From Tersicoccus phoenicis (GTDB lineage Bacteria; Actinomycetota; Actinomycetes; Actinomycetales; Micrococcaceae), in the NCBI RefSeq assembly GCF_001968835.1, contig NZ_MRDE01000076.1:62001-126000 (forward strand): 64,000 bases of DNA, written 5' to 3'. Within the stretch, counting starts at the first letter, position 1. Every line of letters starts with the position of its first letter. This document shows, piece after piece, positions 36,662 to 45,392 of this stretch. The translations under genes and the position numbers were made by a program. The notes beneath the pieces were generated by a model. The model was not told where the DNA came from. It saw nothing but the letters and a program-made list of their open reading frames with translations, and did not search any database.

Positions 36662-39217
36662 TCAGGCCCGCTCGGGTGCGGACCTGATCTCATGGAGTTG
36701 AGCGGTGTCTGTGGGCAGGCCTGCGGTGATCACGGAGCCGTCCTCACGGATGCCGCCGAGCACCGGAGTGCTCGGTGCGCGTCCGTGGCGGGGACCCTGT
36801 CCGCGCAGTGGAACGACGAGGGGCTCATCCTCGGTGACCCGCAGATCCTGCCCGCGTACGGTCAGCGAGACCGGCCCGCGTCCTTCCTCGATGCTGGCGG
36901 TCAGCCACTCCTGCTCGACCTCGACCCGCAGCCGCGTCCCGCGGCGGCGGATCCGGAACGTCAGCCTCGACCACGCCGCCGGCAGGCGGGGATCGAAACC
37001 CAGCCCCCGCCGGAGGTCCTTCAGCCCGCCGAATCCGTAGACCAGGGAGTTCCACACCCCGCCCGCGGAGGCGATGTGGGTGCCGTCGACGGTATTGCGG
37101 TGCAGATCCGCCAGATCGACGTACAAACCGTGCAGGAAGTAGTCCAGGGCCGACTCCTCGTACCCCACCTCGGCGGCGATGATCGACTGGACCACGGCGG
37201 AGAGTGTCGAGTCCCCGGTGGTGATCGGGTCGTAGTAGTCGAAGTTGGCCTTCTTCTGCGCGTCGGTGAACCGGTGGCCCTGCAGGAACATGGCGAGCAC
37301 GACGTCGGCCTGCTTGAGCACCTGGTACCGGTAGATCACCAGCGGGTGGTAGTGCAGCAGCAGCGGACGACGGTCCTCCGGCGTCGCGGGCAGGTCCCAC
37401 ATCTCCCGGTCCAGGAAGTGCTCGTCCTGCGGGTGGATCCCGAGCTCTTCGTCGTACGGGATGAGCATGTGGGCGGCACAGTCCCGCCACACCCCTGGTT
37501 CCGCGGGGTCCAGGTCCAGCCGATGGCACATCCGTGCATACGCCGCCGGATCGGTCTGCCGGATGGTCCGCACGGCATCGGCGGCCTGTTCGAGGTTGTA
37601 CCGGGCCATCACGTTGGTGAACAGGTTGTTGTTCACGACCGTGGTGTACTCGTCCGGGCCGGTGACGCCGTGGATGTTGAACACCCGGTGCTCGTTCTCC
37701 CGCCAGAAGCCGAGGTCCTCCCACATCCGGGCGGTCTCGACGAGGATGTCGATGCCGTTGCCCTTGAGGAACTCCAGATCCCCGGTGGTGTCGACGTAGC
37801 GGCTGACGGCGAAGGCGATGTCGGCGTCGATGTGGTACTGCGCGGTACCGGCGGCGTAGTAGGCCGACGCTTCCTCACCGTTGATCGTCCGCCACGGGTA
37901 GAGGGCGCCGCGTTGGGCCAGTTCACGCGCCCGTTCGCGGGCCTTGTCCAGCTGGTTGACGCGGAAGCGCAGGGCGTTCCGGGCCAGGCCCGGGCACGTG
38001 TAGGAGAGGAACGGGATGACGTAGACCTCGGTGTCCCAGAAGTAGTGACCCTCGTAGCCGGACCCGGTCACCCCCTTGGCGGGCACACCGAGCTGGTCGG
38101 CGCGGGCGGTGGCCTGCGCGAGCTGGAACAGGTTCCAGCGCACGGCCTGCTGGATCGCCGCATTGTCCTCGCCGTCGCTCTCGACCTCGACGTCCGCGTC
38201 GGTCCAGAACCGGTCCAGCCACGCCCGCTGGGCGTCCCGGCTGACCTGCGGGCCGTCGGTCCGGAACCGGTCCAGGGTGCGGCGACACCGGTCGAACAGC
38301 TCGCGCACCGGGACCCCGCGGGAGCTGTGGTAGGCGACCGCCTTGGTGATGGTGATCGGCCGGCCCGCCTTGGCCTGCACCCGGTACACCTTCTTGCCCA
38401 GGTCCGCCTCGGTGCTGATCAGCTCCTCGTACTCGTCCTCGGTCTCGATCGTGTGGTCCGCGCCGACGGCGAGGGTCATCCGGGAGGACGCGCATTGGTA
38501 GCCCAGGATCATCCGTCGTCCGCTGCACCAGTTGCCCCGGGGTTCGAGCACGCGGGCTCGCAGCCGGGCCGCCTTGCGCGGGTCGCCGCCCTCACCCATC
38601 GCGGCCGCCGGGACGTGGTACTCGTCGACGCCGTCCTGCCGGTTGAGGATCTGGGAGGAGACGGCTACCGGCGCGTCGCCGTCGAGCATGGTCACCTTCA
38701 GGGTCATCACGGCCAGGTGCCGCTGGTCCAGGGAGATCATCCGCGACGACTCGACCATCACCCGTTTGCCGGCCGGGGTGCGCCAGATCAGGTTGCGCTG
38801 CAGCACGCCGCTGCGGAAATCCATGCATCGCTCGTAGTGCTCGAGGTCCGCCACCGCGAGCAGGAGCGGCTCGTCGTCGACGTAGAGCTTCATCAGTTTC
38901 GCGTCCGGGACGTTCACCATGGTCTGGCCGGTCTTGGCGAACCCGAACGCCGATTCGGCGTGCCGGATCGGCCACGTCTCGTGGAAACCGTTGATGTAGG
39001 TGCCGTGGGTATGGGCGTCCCGGCCCTCCGGCGGGTTGTCCCGCATGCCCAGGTAACCGTTCCCGGCGGCGAACAGGGTCTCGGTCAGGTGCAGGTCGTC
39101 GGTGGCCGGCCACGTCTCGGTCAGCCGCCACGGGTCAGCGGGGAACCGGTCCCGGTTCAGCGGGTCGGTGAACGGCTCCGGCTCCCCTTCGATGCCCCGG
39201 GTGTGTCCGCGGGTCAT
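36662..39217 (-). CDS. Glycoside hydrolase family 65 (disaccharide phosphorylase)
   Basis: 851-residue cytosolic enzyme of the maltose/trehalose/kojibiose phosphorylase family. N-terminal beta domain (ETLFAAGNGYLGMRDNPPEG), then the (alpha/alpha)6 barrel with GYEGHYFWDTEVY and the general acid E523 in GVTGPDEYTTVVNNN. C-terminal segments match the family (AGGVWNSLVYGFGG). With the overlapping beta-phosphoglucomutase it would release beta-glucose 1-phosphate and convert it to glucose 6-phosphate. The exact disaccharide cannot be told from sequence. The ATG overlaps the pgmB stop by 4 nt. Mycobacteria carry the same gene pair elsewhere. Confidence 0.9.
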   Translation of the reverse strand: MTRGHTRGIEGEPEPFTDPLNRDRFPADPWRLTETWPATDDLHLTETLFAAGNGYLGMRDNPPEGRDAHTHGTYINGFHETWPIRHAESAFGFAKTGQTMVNVPDAKLMKLYVDDEPLLLAVADLEHYERCMDFRSGVLQRNLIWRTPAGKRVMVESSRMISLDQRHLAVMTLKVTMLDGDAPVAVSSQILNRQDGVDEYHVPAAAMGEGGDPRKAARLRARVLEPRGNWCSGRRMILGYQCASSRMTLAVGADHTIETEDEYEELISTEADLGKKVYRVQAKAGRPITITKAVAYHSSRGVPVRELFDRCRRTLDRFRTDGPQVSRDAQRAWLDRFWTDADVEVESDGEDNAAIQQAVRWNLFQLAQATARADQLGVPAKGVTGSGYEGHYFWDTEVYVIPFLSYTCPGLARNALRFRVNQLDKARERARELAQRGALYPWRTINGEEASAYYAAGTAQYHIDADIAFAVSRYVDTTGDLEFLKGNGIDILVETARMWEDLGFWRENEHRVFNIHGVTGPDEYTTVVNNNLFTNVMARYNLEQAADAVRTIRQTDPAAYARMCHRLDLDPAEPGVWRDCAAHMLIPYDEELGIHPQDEHFLDREMWDLPATPEDRRPLLLHYHPLVIYRYQVLKQADVVLAMFLQGHRFTDAQKKANFDYYDPITTGDSTLSAVVQSIIAAEVGYEESALDYFLHGLYVDLADLHRNTVDGTHIASAGGVWNSLVYGFGGLKDLRRGLGFDPRLPAAWSRLTFRIRRRGTRLRVEVEQEWLTASIEEGRGPVSLTVRGQDLRVTEDEPLVVPLRGQGPRHGRAPSTPVLGGIREDGSVITAGLPTDTAQLHEIRSAPERA

Positions 39218-39933
39218 GGCAGCACCTCGTCCAGGTCGGTGACGACGACGTCGGCCCCCGCGCCGGTCAGGGCGGCGGCGCCGGCCCCGCGGTCGACGCC
39301 GATCACCAACCCGAACCGCCCCGCCCGGCCGGCGGCGACACCGGACGTGGCGTCCTCGACGACGACGGCGCGCGCCGGGTCGACGCCGAGCAGCTCGGCG
39401 GCGCGCAGGAAGGTGTCCGGGGCCGGCTTGCCGGCCAGCTGATGCGTGGCCGCGTCCTCGCCGTCGACCACGCACGCGAAGTCGTCGCTGATGCCGGCGG
39501 CGTCGAGCACGAGGCGGGCGTTGCGGGACGAGGAGACGACCGCCATCGCGGTGCCCCGCCGCCGCAGCGCGTCCAGCAGACGTGCGGACGCCGGGTACGG
39601 GGCGATGCCGTCCCGGGCCAGGACGGCGTTGAAGGCGGCGTTCTTGCGGTTGCCGAGCCCGTTGACGGTCTCGGCGTCCTCCGGGTCGTCCGGCTCGCCG
39701 TCGGGCAGGGTGACGCCCCGGGAGGCGAGGAAAGCCCGCACCCCGTCGGTGCGGGGCCGGCCGTCCACGTGGGCGAAGTAGTCCGCATCCGTGAACGGGG
39801 GCTGTTCGCGGCCGGCGAGAAAGGCGTCGAACATCTGCGCCCACGCGGTCCGGTGGATCTGCGCGGTCGGGGTCAGGACGCCGTCGAGGTCGAACAGGAC
39901 GGCGTCGAAGTCGCTCCAGTCCACGGGCACCAT
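39214..39933 (-). CDS. pgmB: Beta-phosphoglucomutase (HAD family)
   Basis: 239 residues. HAD motifs: nucleophile D15 and acid/base D17 in AVLFDLDGVLTPTA, motif II VVSSSRN, the motif III lysine in LAGKPAPDTFL, motif IV VVVEDATSGVAAG. Interconverts beta-glucose 1-phosphate and glucose 6-phosphate. First gene of a two-gene operon with GH65. ATG 39933 is chosen from the N-terminus; the frame continues upstream only by codon bias. A LacI-type operator lies 15 bp upstream. Confidence 0.92.
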   Translation of the reverse strand: MVPVDWSDFDAVLFDLDGVLTPTAQIHRTAWAQMFDAFLAGREQPPFTDADYFAHVDGRPRTDGVRAFLASRGVTLPDGEPDDPEDAETVNGLGNRKNAAFNAVLARDGIAPYPASARLLDALRRRGTAMAVVSSSRNARLVLDAAGISDDFACVVDGEDAATHQLAGKPAPDTFLRAAELLGVDPARAVVVEDATSGVAAGRAGRFGLVIGVDRGAGAAALTGAGADVVVTDLDEVLP

Positions 39934-39947
39934 GCTAGGGGACGGGA

Positions 39948-39959
39948 GTAAGCGTTTAC
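39948..39959. promoter_or_regulatory. Candidate LacI-family operator upstream of pgmB
   Basis: GTAAGCGTTTAC is a 12-bp near-palindrome centred on CG, with the GTAARCGYTTAC form typical of LacI-family sites. It lies 15 bp upstream of pgmB in the divergent region. No LacI-type gene is in the window, so the repressor would act from elsewhere. Confidence 0.5.
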
Positions 39960-40015
39960 GAGCACGGTGCTGCGATGTCCACCCGCGTGATCGGTCCGCG
40001 GGCGATGATGACCCC

Positions 40016-40744
40016 ATGGCTTCTCCTCCTTCCCGCCCCCCGGCGGCCGTCCCGAGCGCGACGTCCGTCGGTGGCCGGGTCCTCGGTGTCGGTCGGCTAC
40101 TCAGTGTTAATGTCGCCGCGTCCGGTGCACCCCGCCCGGGCCGGAGCACGGCGCTGACCGGCATCCACAAACTCCCCGCGTCCGGTCCCGTGGCGGTGTC
40201 GGACCCGGGTCCCCGGTCCACCGGCGTCGGCAGCGGGCTGGCAGGAGACGTGATCGGCGATCATCGGCATCACGGTGGCACCGATCAGGCGGTGTACGCC
40301 TTCGGCCGCGCCGAACTGGACCACTGGGCCGGTCGGCTGGGCCGTGATCTGCCGGCCGGAGCGTTCGGGGAGAACCTGACCATCGGCGGGTACGACGTCG
40401 ACGGCGCGGTCCTGGGCGAGCGCTGGCGGATCGGCGACGTGGAGCTGCAGGTGACCGGCCCGCGCCTGCCCTGCGGCACCTTCCGCTCCGCCATGGGCGT
40501 GCGGGGATGGCTGCGGATGTTCACCGAACACGGCCGTACGGGTGCGTACCTGTCCGTGCTCACCCCCGGCGAGCTCGCCGCCGGAATGGAGCTGACCGTG
40601 TGCCATCGGCCCGACCACGACGTCACCGTCCCGGAGCTGTTCCGCGCCCTGATGGGGGACGTCGCGGCCCGGCGCCGGGTGGCCCTGGCGGGCGACGACC
40701 TCTCGGTCACGGCGCGGCGCGGCCTCGCCCGCCCCGGTGCGTGA
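40016..40744 (+). CDS. MOSC-domain protein
   Basis: 242 residues. MOSC core: GDVIGDHRHHGGTDQAVYAF, GAFGENLTIGGYDVDGAVLG and LQVTGPRLPCGTF with the conserved cysteine that carries the sulfur or molybdenum ligand. YiiM-like members reduce N-hydroxylated compounds using molybdenum cofactor, but the specific role is unknown. ATG 40016 is used; the true start may be further downstream, since family proteins begin near GRVLGVGRLLSVN. Divergent from pgmB. Confidence 0.88.
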   Translation: MASPPSRPPAAVPSATSVGGRVLGVGRLLSVNVAASGAPRPGRSTALTGIHKLPASGPVAVSDPGPRSTGVGSGLAGDVIGDHRHHGGTDQAVYAFGRAELDHWAGRLGRDLPAGAFGENLTIGGYDVDGAVLGERWRIGDVELQVTGPRLPCGTFRSAMGVRGWLRMFTEHGRTGAYLSVLTPGELAAGMELTVCHRPDHDVTVPELFRALMGDVAARRRVALAGDDLSVTARRGLARPGA

Positions 40745-40750
40745 CCGCCG

Positions 40751-40920
40751 TTCTCCACAGAGGTTGTCCACAATGTGGAGAACTTACACGGCTGTGATTC
40801 GAGGATGGCATCTGGCCGTGTCGACGGGTTCTCGAGCCGGTGTGCGGCCCCCGTGACTCCTGGGTCCCGAGCGCCGTCCACAGCGTGCACAACCTGTGGA
40901 CAACGTCGGCTGTGGAGCAC
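40751..40920. promoter_or_regulatory. Extra-origin DnaA-box cluster B
   Basis: DnaA-box-like 9-mers: TTCTCCACA 40751, perfect TTGTCCACA 40764, TGTGGAGAA 40774, CCGTCCACA 40874, CGTGCACAA 40884, perfect TGTGGACAA 40895 and a 7-of-9 TGTGGAGCA at 40911. They occupy the gap between the MOSC gene and the MFS gene, just upstream of the latter's promoter. Confidence 0.75.
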
Positions 40921-40949
40921 GCGGTGACCCGGGCCCGCGGGCACCGAAA

Positions 40950-40978
40950 TTGTGGACCGTTCCCGACGCGGGTACTCT
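40950..40978 (+). promoter_or_regulatory. Candidate promoter of the MFS gene
   Basis: TTGTGG (40950-40955), 17-bp spacer, TACTCT (40973-40978). Fits a primary sigma promoter for 41011 and sits 30 bp after DnaA-box cluster B. Confidence 0.4.
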
Positions 40979-41010
40979 TGACGGGTTTTGTCGTCGATCG
41001 GAAAGGCAGC

Positions 41011-42561
41011 ATGCCGCCCGGAACCAGCAGCCCGAAGCGCGAACTGACCGTCGCCGACGTCAACGTCGTCGATCCCCCGAAGCTGAGGAGAGCCGTCAGC
41101 GGCACCGTCGTCGGCAACACGATGGAGTGGTACGACTTCGGCATCTACGGGTACCTCGCCGTGACCATGGGGCAGGTGTTCTTCCCGGCCGAGGACCCGG
41201 GCGCTCAGCTGCTCGCCTCCCTGGCCGCCTTCGCCGTCAGCTTCCTGGTCCGCCCGCTCGGTGGGCTGGTGTTCGGCCCGCTCGGTGACCGGATCGGTCG
41301 GCAGCGCACCCTCGCGGTGACCATGCTGATGATGGCAGGTGGCACCTTCGCGATCGGCCTCCTGCCGACGTTCGAGCAGGTCGGCGTGCTCTCGCCGGTG
41401 CTGCTCGTGCTGCTGCGGATGGTGCAGGGCTTCTCCACCGGCGGCGAGTACGCCGGGGCGACGACCTTCGTCACCGAGTACGCGCCGGACCGGCGTCGTG
41501 GGTTCCTGGCTTCCCTGCTGGACGTCGGCAGCTACCTCGGTTTCGCGGTCGGTGCCGGCACCGTTTCGATCTTCCAGGTGATCCTGGGCGAGGCCGCCAT
41601 GCTCGACGGCGGCTGGCGCTGGCCGTTCCTCATCGCCGGCCCGATCGGCCTGGTCGGGTTGTACTTCCGGCTCCGGATCGAGGAGTCGCCGCAGTTCGAG
41701 GCCAACCAGGCGCTGCGCGAGCAGGTGGCGACGGCCGGCTCCGGGGACGACGCCGTGACGGAGCCGCGACTGGGTCTGGTCGGGATCGTCCGCGCCCACT
41801 GGCGCGCGCTGGTCATCGCCATGTTCCTCGTCGCCGCCGCGAACACCGTCGGCTACGCGTTGACGTCGTACATGCCGACCTACCTGACGGACACGCTCGG
41901 CTACGACGCGCTGCACGGTACCGTGCTGACCATCCCCGTACTGGTCGCGATGTCCGCGGGCATCCCGCTCACCGGGCGGATGTCGGACCGCTTCGGCCGT
42001 CGCCCGGTGCTCGCCACCGCGGCCATCGCCACGATCGTGCTGATGATCCCGGCCTTCAGTCTGCTGGCGATCGGATCGCTGTGGTCGACCGTCCTCGGCC
42101 TGTGCCTGGTGGCGCTGTGCGTGATGCCCTACGTCGCCAACCTCGCCTCCTCGCTGCCGGCGCTGTTCCCGACGGCGAGCCGGTACGGGGCCATGGGCGT
42201 GGCGTACAACTTCGCGGTCGCCATCTTCGGCGGGACCACCCCGCTGCTGGTGCAGGCACTGATCGAACTCACCGGACAGGGCATGGTCCCCGCCTGGTAC
42301 CTGATGTTCTTCTCGGTGCTCGGCCTGGTCGCCATCTGGCGGATGCCCGAGACCGCGGGACGGCCGATGCCCGGCTCGATGCCCAACGTCCAGTCGGAGC
42401 AGGAGGCCGCCGAGCTGGTGGCCGGTCAGCACGACAACGACCGGCTCGACCTGGCCGCGCTGCCGTTCGATTCCACCGCGTTCGATTCCACCGCGTCGGA
42501 CTCCACCGCGTTCGACGCCACCCCCGACCCGGACGAGGACGCACTCACGCGCAGCCGCTGA
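41011..42561 (+). CDS. MHS-family MFS transporter (ProP-like)
   Basis: 516-residue secondary transporter with 12 helices. It carries the MHS-family start (VSGTVVGNTMEWYDFGIYGY), the loop motif GPLGDRIGRQRTL and LRMVQGFSTGGEYAGATTF. Relatives move proline, betaine, citrate or other carboxylates with protons. The C-terminus has a short repeat of about five residues (FDSTAFDSTASDSTAFD) in an acidic tail. GAAAGGCAGC precedes the ATG. Substrate cannot be fixed. Confidence 0.9.
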   Translation: MPPGTSSPKRELTVADVNVVDPPKLRRAVSGTVVGNTMEWYDFGIYGYLAVTMGQVFFPAEDPGAQLLASLAAFAVSFLVRPLGGLVFGPLGDRIGRQRTLAVTMLMMAGGTFAIGLLPTFEQVGVLSPVLLVLLRMVQGFSTGGEYAGATTFVTEYAPDRRRGFLASLLDVGSYLGFAVGAGTVSIFQVILGEAAMLDGGWRWPFLIAGPIGLVGLYFRLRIEESPQFEANQALREQVATAGSGDDAVTEPRLGLVGIVRAHWRALVIAMFLVAAANTVGYALTSYMPTYLTDTLGYDALHGTVLTIPVLVAMSAGIPLTGRMSDRFGRRPVLATAAIATIVLMIPAFSLLAIGSLWSTVLGLCLVALCVMPYVANLASSLPALFPTASRYGAMGVAYNFAVAIFGGTTPLLVQALIELTGQGMVPAWYLMFFSVLGLVAIWRMPETAGRPMPGSMPNVQSEQEAAELVAGQHDNDRLDLAALPFDSTAFDSTASDSTAFDATPDPDEDALTRSR

Positions 42562-42588
42562 GGCGGCGCCGTGGACGGCGCCATCAGC

Positions 42589-42623
42589 ACACGGGCCGGG
42601 AATCGAATGATCCCGGGCCGTGT
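42589..42623. terminator. Terminator hairpin after the MFS gene
   Basis: 13-bp stem with one mismatch: ACACGGGCCGGGA at 42589-42601, loop of 9, TCCCGGGCCGTGT at 42611-42623. Confidence 0.6.
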
Positions 42624-42663
42624 TCCGTCTGTCGACACCGTCCCGAGAGAGAAGGGGAGAAAC

Positions 42664-43329
42664 ATGTCCCGCATCGCCATCCTCGGTGGCCACGGCAAGG
42701 TCGCCCTGCTGCTCGCCCGTGACCTGACCGACTCCGGTCACCAGGTCACCTCCCTGTTCCGCAACCCGGAGCACACCGACGAGGTCGCCGCCACCGGCGC
42801 CGACCCTGTCGTCTTCGACCTCGAGTCCGCGAGTACCGACGAGATCGCCGGCCGCCTCACCGGGCACGACGCCGTCGTGTTCTCCGCGGGCGCCGGGGGC
42901 GGCAGCCCCGAGCGCACCTGGGCCGTCGACCGGGACGCGGCGATCCGTTCCGTCGACGCCGCCACCGGCGCCGAGGTCCGGCGCTACGTGATGGTGTCCT
43001 ACCTGGGCGCCGGGCCGGACCACGGCGTCGATCCCGCCGACGGCTTCTTCGCCTACGCCGAGTCCAAGGCCGCCGCCGACGCCTACCTGCGTGACAGCAC
43101 CCTGGACTGGACCATCGTCGCCCCCGGCTCGCTCACCTTGGACGAGCCGACCGGCACCATCGAGGTCGACCCCCCGGCCGAGCAGGGCGCCCGTACCGGC
43201 ACCTCCCGCGCGAACGTCGCGCTGGTGATCGCCGCTGCGCTGGCGACGCCGGCGTCCGTCGGACGCACGATCGGCTTCACCGACGGCTCGACGCCGATCA
43301 AGACGGCCGTCGCCACGCCGGCGGGCTGA
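42664..43329 (+). CDS. NAD(P)-binding atypical SDR / NmrA-like protein
   Basis: 221 residues. The glycine-rich nucleotide motif is IAILGGHGKVALLLA, and FAYAESKAAADAYLR carries the Tyr/Lys-like YxxxK pair (YAESK). It resembles YhfK/YwnB atypical short-chain dehydrogenases. Cytosolic; substrate unknown. AGAAGGGGAG precedes the ATG. It appears to be a single-gene unit between two transporters. Confidence 0.85.
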   Translation: MSRIAILGGHGKVALLLARDLTDSGHQVTSLFRNPEHTDEVAATGADPVVFDLESASTDEIAGRLTGHDAVVFSAGAGGGSPERTWAVDRDAAIRSVDAATGAEVRRYVMVSYLGAGPDHGVDPADGFFAYAESKAAADAYLRDSTLDWTIVAPGSLTLDEPTGTIEVDPPAEQGARTGTSRANVALVIAAALATPASVGRTIGFTDGSTPIKTAVATPAG

Positions 43330-43457
43330 GCCGCCAGAACGACGGCGGCAACGACCTCCAGCACGACGCCGGTCGGGTGGACCGGCACACCACAGCAACG
43401 GCGAACTGACCGGCACACCGACTGACCGGCACCGACGAACCGGAGGAGGTCACGCCG

Positions 43458-45329
43458 ATGGCGGAGGGCGTCTGGATCCTGCTCATGGTCGTCACCGTGC
43501 TGGTGGTGGCGCCGCTGTCGGGTCGCCTCGGGGTGGCCGCCCCGCTCGCGCTCGTCGTCGTGGGCATCGGCGCCTCCTTCCTGCCGTTCGTCCCGCACGA
43601 GCCGATCGACCCGGAGATCATCCTCAGCGGCCTGCTGCCGCCATTGCTGTACGCCTCGGCCATCGGCGTGTCCCTGCTGGACGTGCGCTCGGAGGCCCGA
43701 CCGATCCTGCTGCTCTCCGTGGGGCTCGTCGCCTTCACCGCTCTCGGCGTCGGGGTGACGGTGTGGTGGCTGCTGCCCATGGGTTTCGCGGCGGCGTTCG
43801 CCCTCGGTGCCGTCGTCGCCCCGCCGGACGCCGTGTCCGCGACCGCCATCGGCCGCACGATCGGCCTGCCCCGGCGGGTGCTGACGGTACTGGAGGGGGA
43901 GTCCCTGCTCAACGACGCCACCGCACTGGTGCTGCTGGGGACGGCGATCTCGGCGATGAGCGGCGCCGCGTCCTTCGGTTCGGTGACCGGCGGATTCCTG
44001 CTCAGCGCCGTCGGCGGCGCCGGGATGGGGGTGGTCGTGGCCTGGGTCGTCGGGCAGGTGCACCGGCGGGTCAGCAACCCGTCGGTGAACACGGGGCTGT
44101 CCCTGATCACGCCGTGGCTGGCTTTCGAGCCGGCCGAGCTGATCCGCGGATCCGGCGTGGTCGCCGTCGTCGTGGCCGGCCTGATCATCGCCCACCGCGC
44201 GCCCGTCCAGCAGAACGCCCTGAGCCGGATCAGCCAGACCACCAACTGGCGTACCGTCCAGTACCTGCTGGAGAACCTGGTCTTCCTCATCATCGGGTTG
44301 CAGTTGTCGACCATCCTCGGTGGCGTGGCCGACTCGGACATCGGGGTCGCCGGCATCGTCGGACTGTGTGTCGTCGTGCTGCTGGCCGTCATCGTGTTGC
44401 GTGCCGTCTGGGTGTTCGCCACCCGGTTCGCGGTCGTCATCGGCCGCGGTGACCAGGGCCACCCCCTGAGCGTGCCGGAGGCGGCGGTGCTCTCCTTCGC
44501 CGGCATGCGCGGCGTCGTCACGCTCGCCGCCGCGTTCGCGTTGCCCGCCGAGACGCCGCACCGGGAGGTGCTGGTGCTGCTGGCGATGGTGGTCGCGATC
44601 GGCACCCTGCTGATCCAGGGGTCGCTGCTGCCGGCGTTCGCCCGCTGGATGGGCGTGCGCGGACCCGGCCGGGCCGAGGACGCCCTGCAGGAAGCGCACG
44701 CGGTGCAGCGGGTGATGGAAGCGGGGGTGCGCCGGCTGAACGAGATCGACGAGGCACAGACCCTGGATCCGGAGGCCGTGGAGGAACTGCGCCAGATGGC
44801 CGAACGCCGGGTCAACCGGTCCTGGGAGGCGCTCGGGTCCCAGACCTCGCACCGGACACCCGCCCAGACCTTCCGGAATCTGCGGATCAAGATGCTGCGG
44901 GCCGAACGCGACGAGGCGCTGCGCATCCGCGCCGATCGCGGCGTCGACCACGCCATCCTGCAGCGGGTGATGAATTCCCTGGACCTCGAGGAGGCGGTGG
45001 TGCTCGCCGCCGGGCAGGACGTCGCGGACGACGAGGAGGAGGACGTCGTCACGCCGGCGAGCATCGCGGGCGAGTGCGAGCACCTGGAAGCGGCTCGCGA
45101 CCGCGATCAGCCCGAACCGCGGTCGGACCACTGCCTCGACTGCGAGCGTGAGGGCACCCCGACCGTTCACCTCCGCATGTGCCTGACCTGCGGATATGTC
45201 GCGTGCTGCGATTCCTCTCCCGGGAGGCACGCCCGCCGGCACCACGATCAGACCGGGCATCCCGTGATGCGCAGTATCGAACCCGGTGAGGCGTGGCTGT
45301 GGTGCTACACGGACGAGCTGCTGGGCTGA
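43458..45329 (+). CDS. CPA1 Na+/H+ antiporter with C-terminal UBP-type zinc finger
   Basis: 623 residues. The first ~400 form a 12-helix cation/proton antiporter: the ALGAVVAPPDAVSATAIGR motif, GESLLNDATALVLLG with the transport aspartate, and SFAGMRGVVTLAAAFALP. A helical cytosolic region follows (~410-535). Residues ~545-623 form a zinc-finger: CEHL...CLDCEREG...CLTCGYVACCDSS...HARRHHDQTGHPVM, the pattern of ZnF-UBP (ubiquitin-hydrolase-type) fingers. GGAGGAGG lies upstream of the ATG. The finger may sense a signal or bind a C-terminus; unknown. Confidence 0.9.
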   Translation: MAEGVWILLMVVTVLVVAPLSGRLGVAAPLALVVVGIGASFLPFVPHEPIDPEIILSGLLPPLLYASAIGVSLLDVRSEARPILLLSVGLVAFTALGVGVTVWWLLPMGFAAAFALGAVVAPPDAVSATAIGRTIGLPRRVLTVLEGESLLNDATALVLLGTAISAMSGAASFGSVTGGFLLSAVGGAGMGVVVAWVVGQVHRRVSNPSVNTGLSLITPWLAFEPAELIRGSGVVAVVVAGLIIAHRAPVQQNALSRISQTTNWRTVQYLLENLVFLIIGLQLSTILGGVADSDIGVAGIVGLCVVVLLAVIVLRAVWVFATRFAVVIGRGDQGHPLSVPEAAVLSFAGMRGVVTLAAAFALPAETPHREVLVLLAMVVAIGTLLIQGSLLPAFARWMGVRGPGRAEDALQEAHAVQRVMEAGVRRLNEIDEAQTLDPEAVEELRQMAERRVNRSWEALGSQTSHRTPAQTFRNLRIKMLRAERDEALRIRADRGVDHAILQRVMNSLDLEEAVVLAAGQDVADDEEEDVVTPASIAGECEHLEAARDRDQPEPRSDHCLDCEREGTPTVHLRMCLTCGYVACCDSSPGRHARRHHDQTGHPVMRSIEPGEAWLWCYTDELLG

Positions 45330-45380
45330 GCGGGCGCGGTCACCGGCCCGTCGGTGCCGGCCCCGTGCCGGAGGCGTCCC

Positions 45381-45386
45381 TAGACT
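45381..45386 (+). promoter_or_regulatory. Candidate -10 element for leaderless aminopeptidase transcript
   Basis: TAGACT ends 7 nt before ATG 45393, and no Shine-Dalgarno is present at the normal distance, so transcription probably begins at the start codon. Confidence 0.45.
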
Positions 45387-45392
45387 GAGCCC

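Noticed and set aside
36662-39844. A 1060-codon single gene for GH65 plus upstream part
   Set aside because: The upstream part is out of frame with pgmB; the true GH65 start overlaps the pgmB stop by 4 nt.
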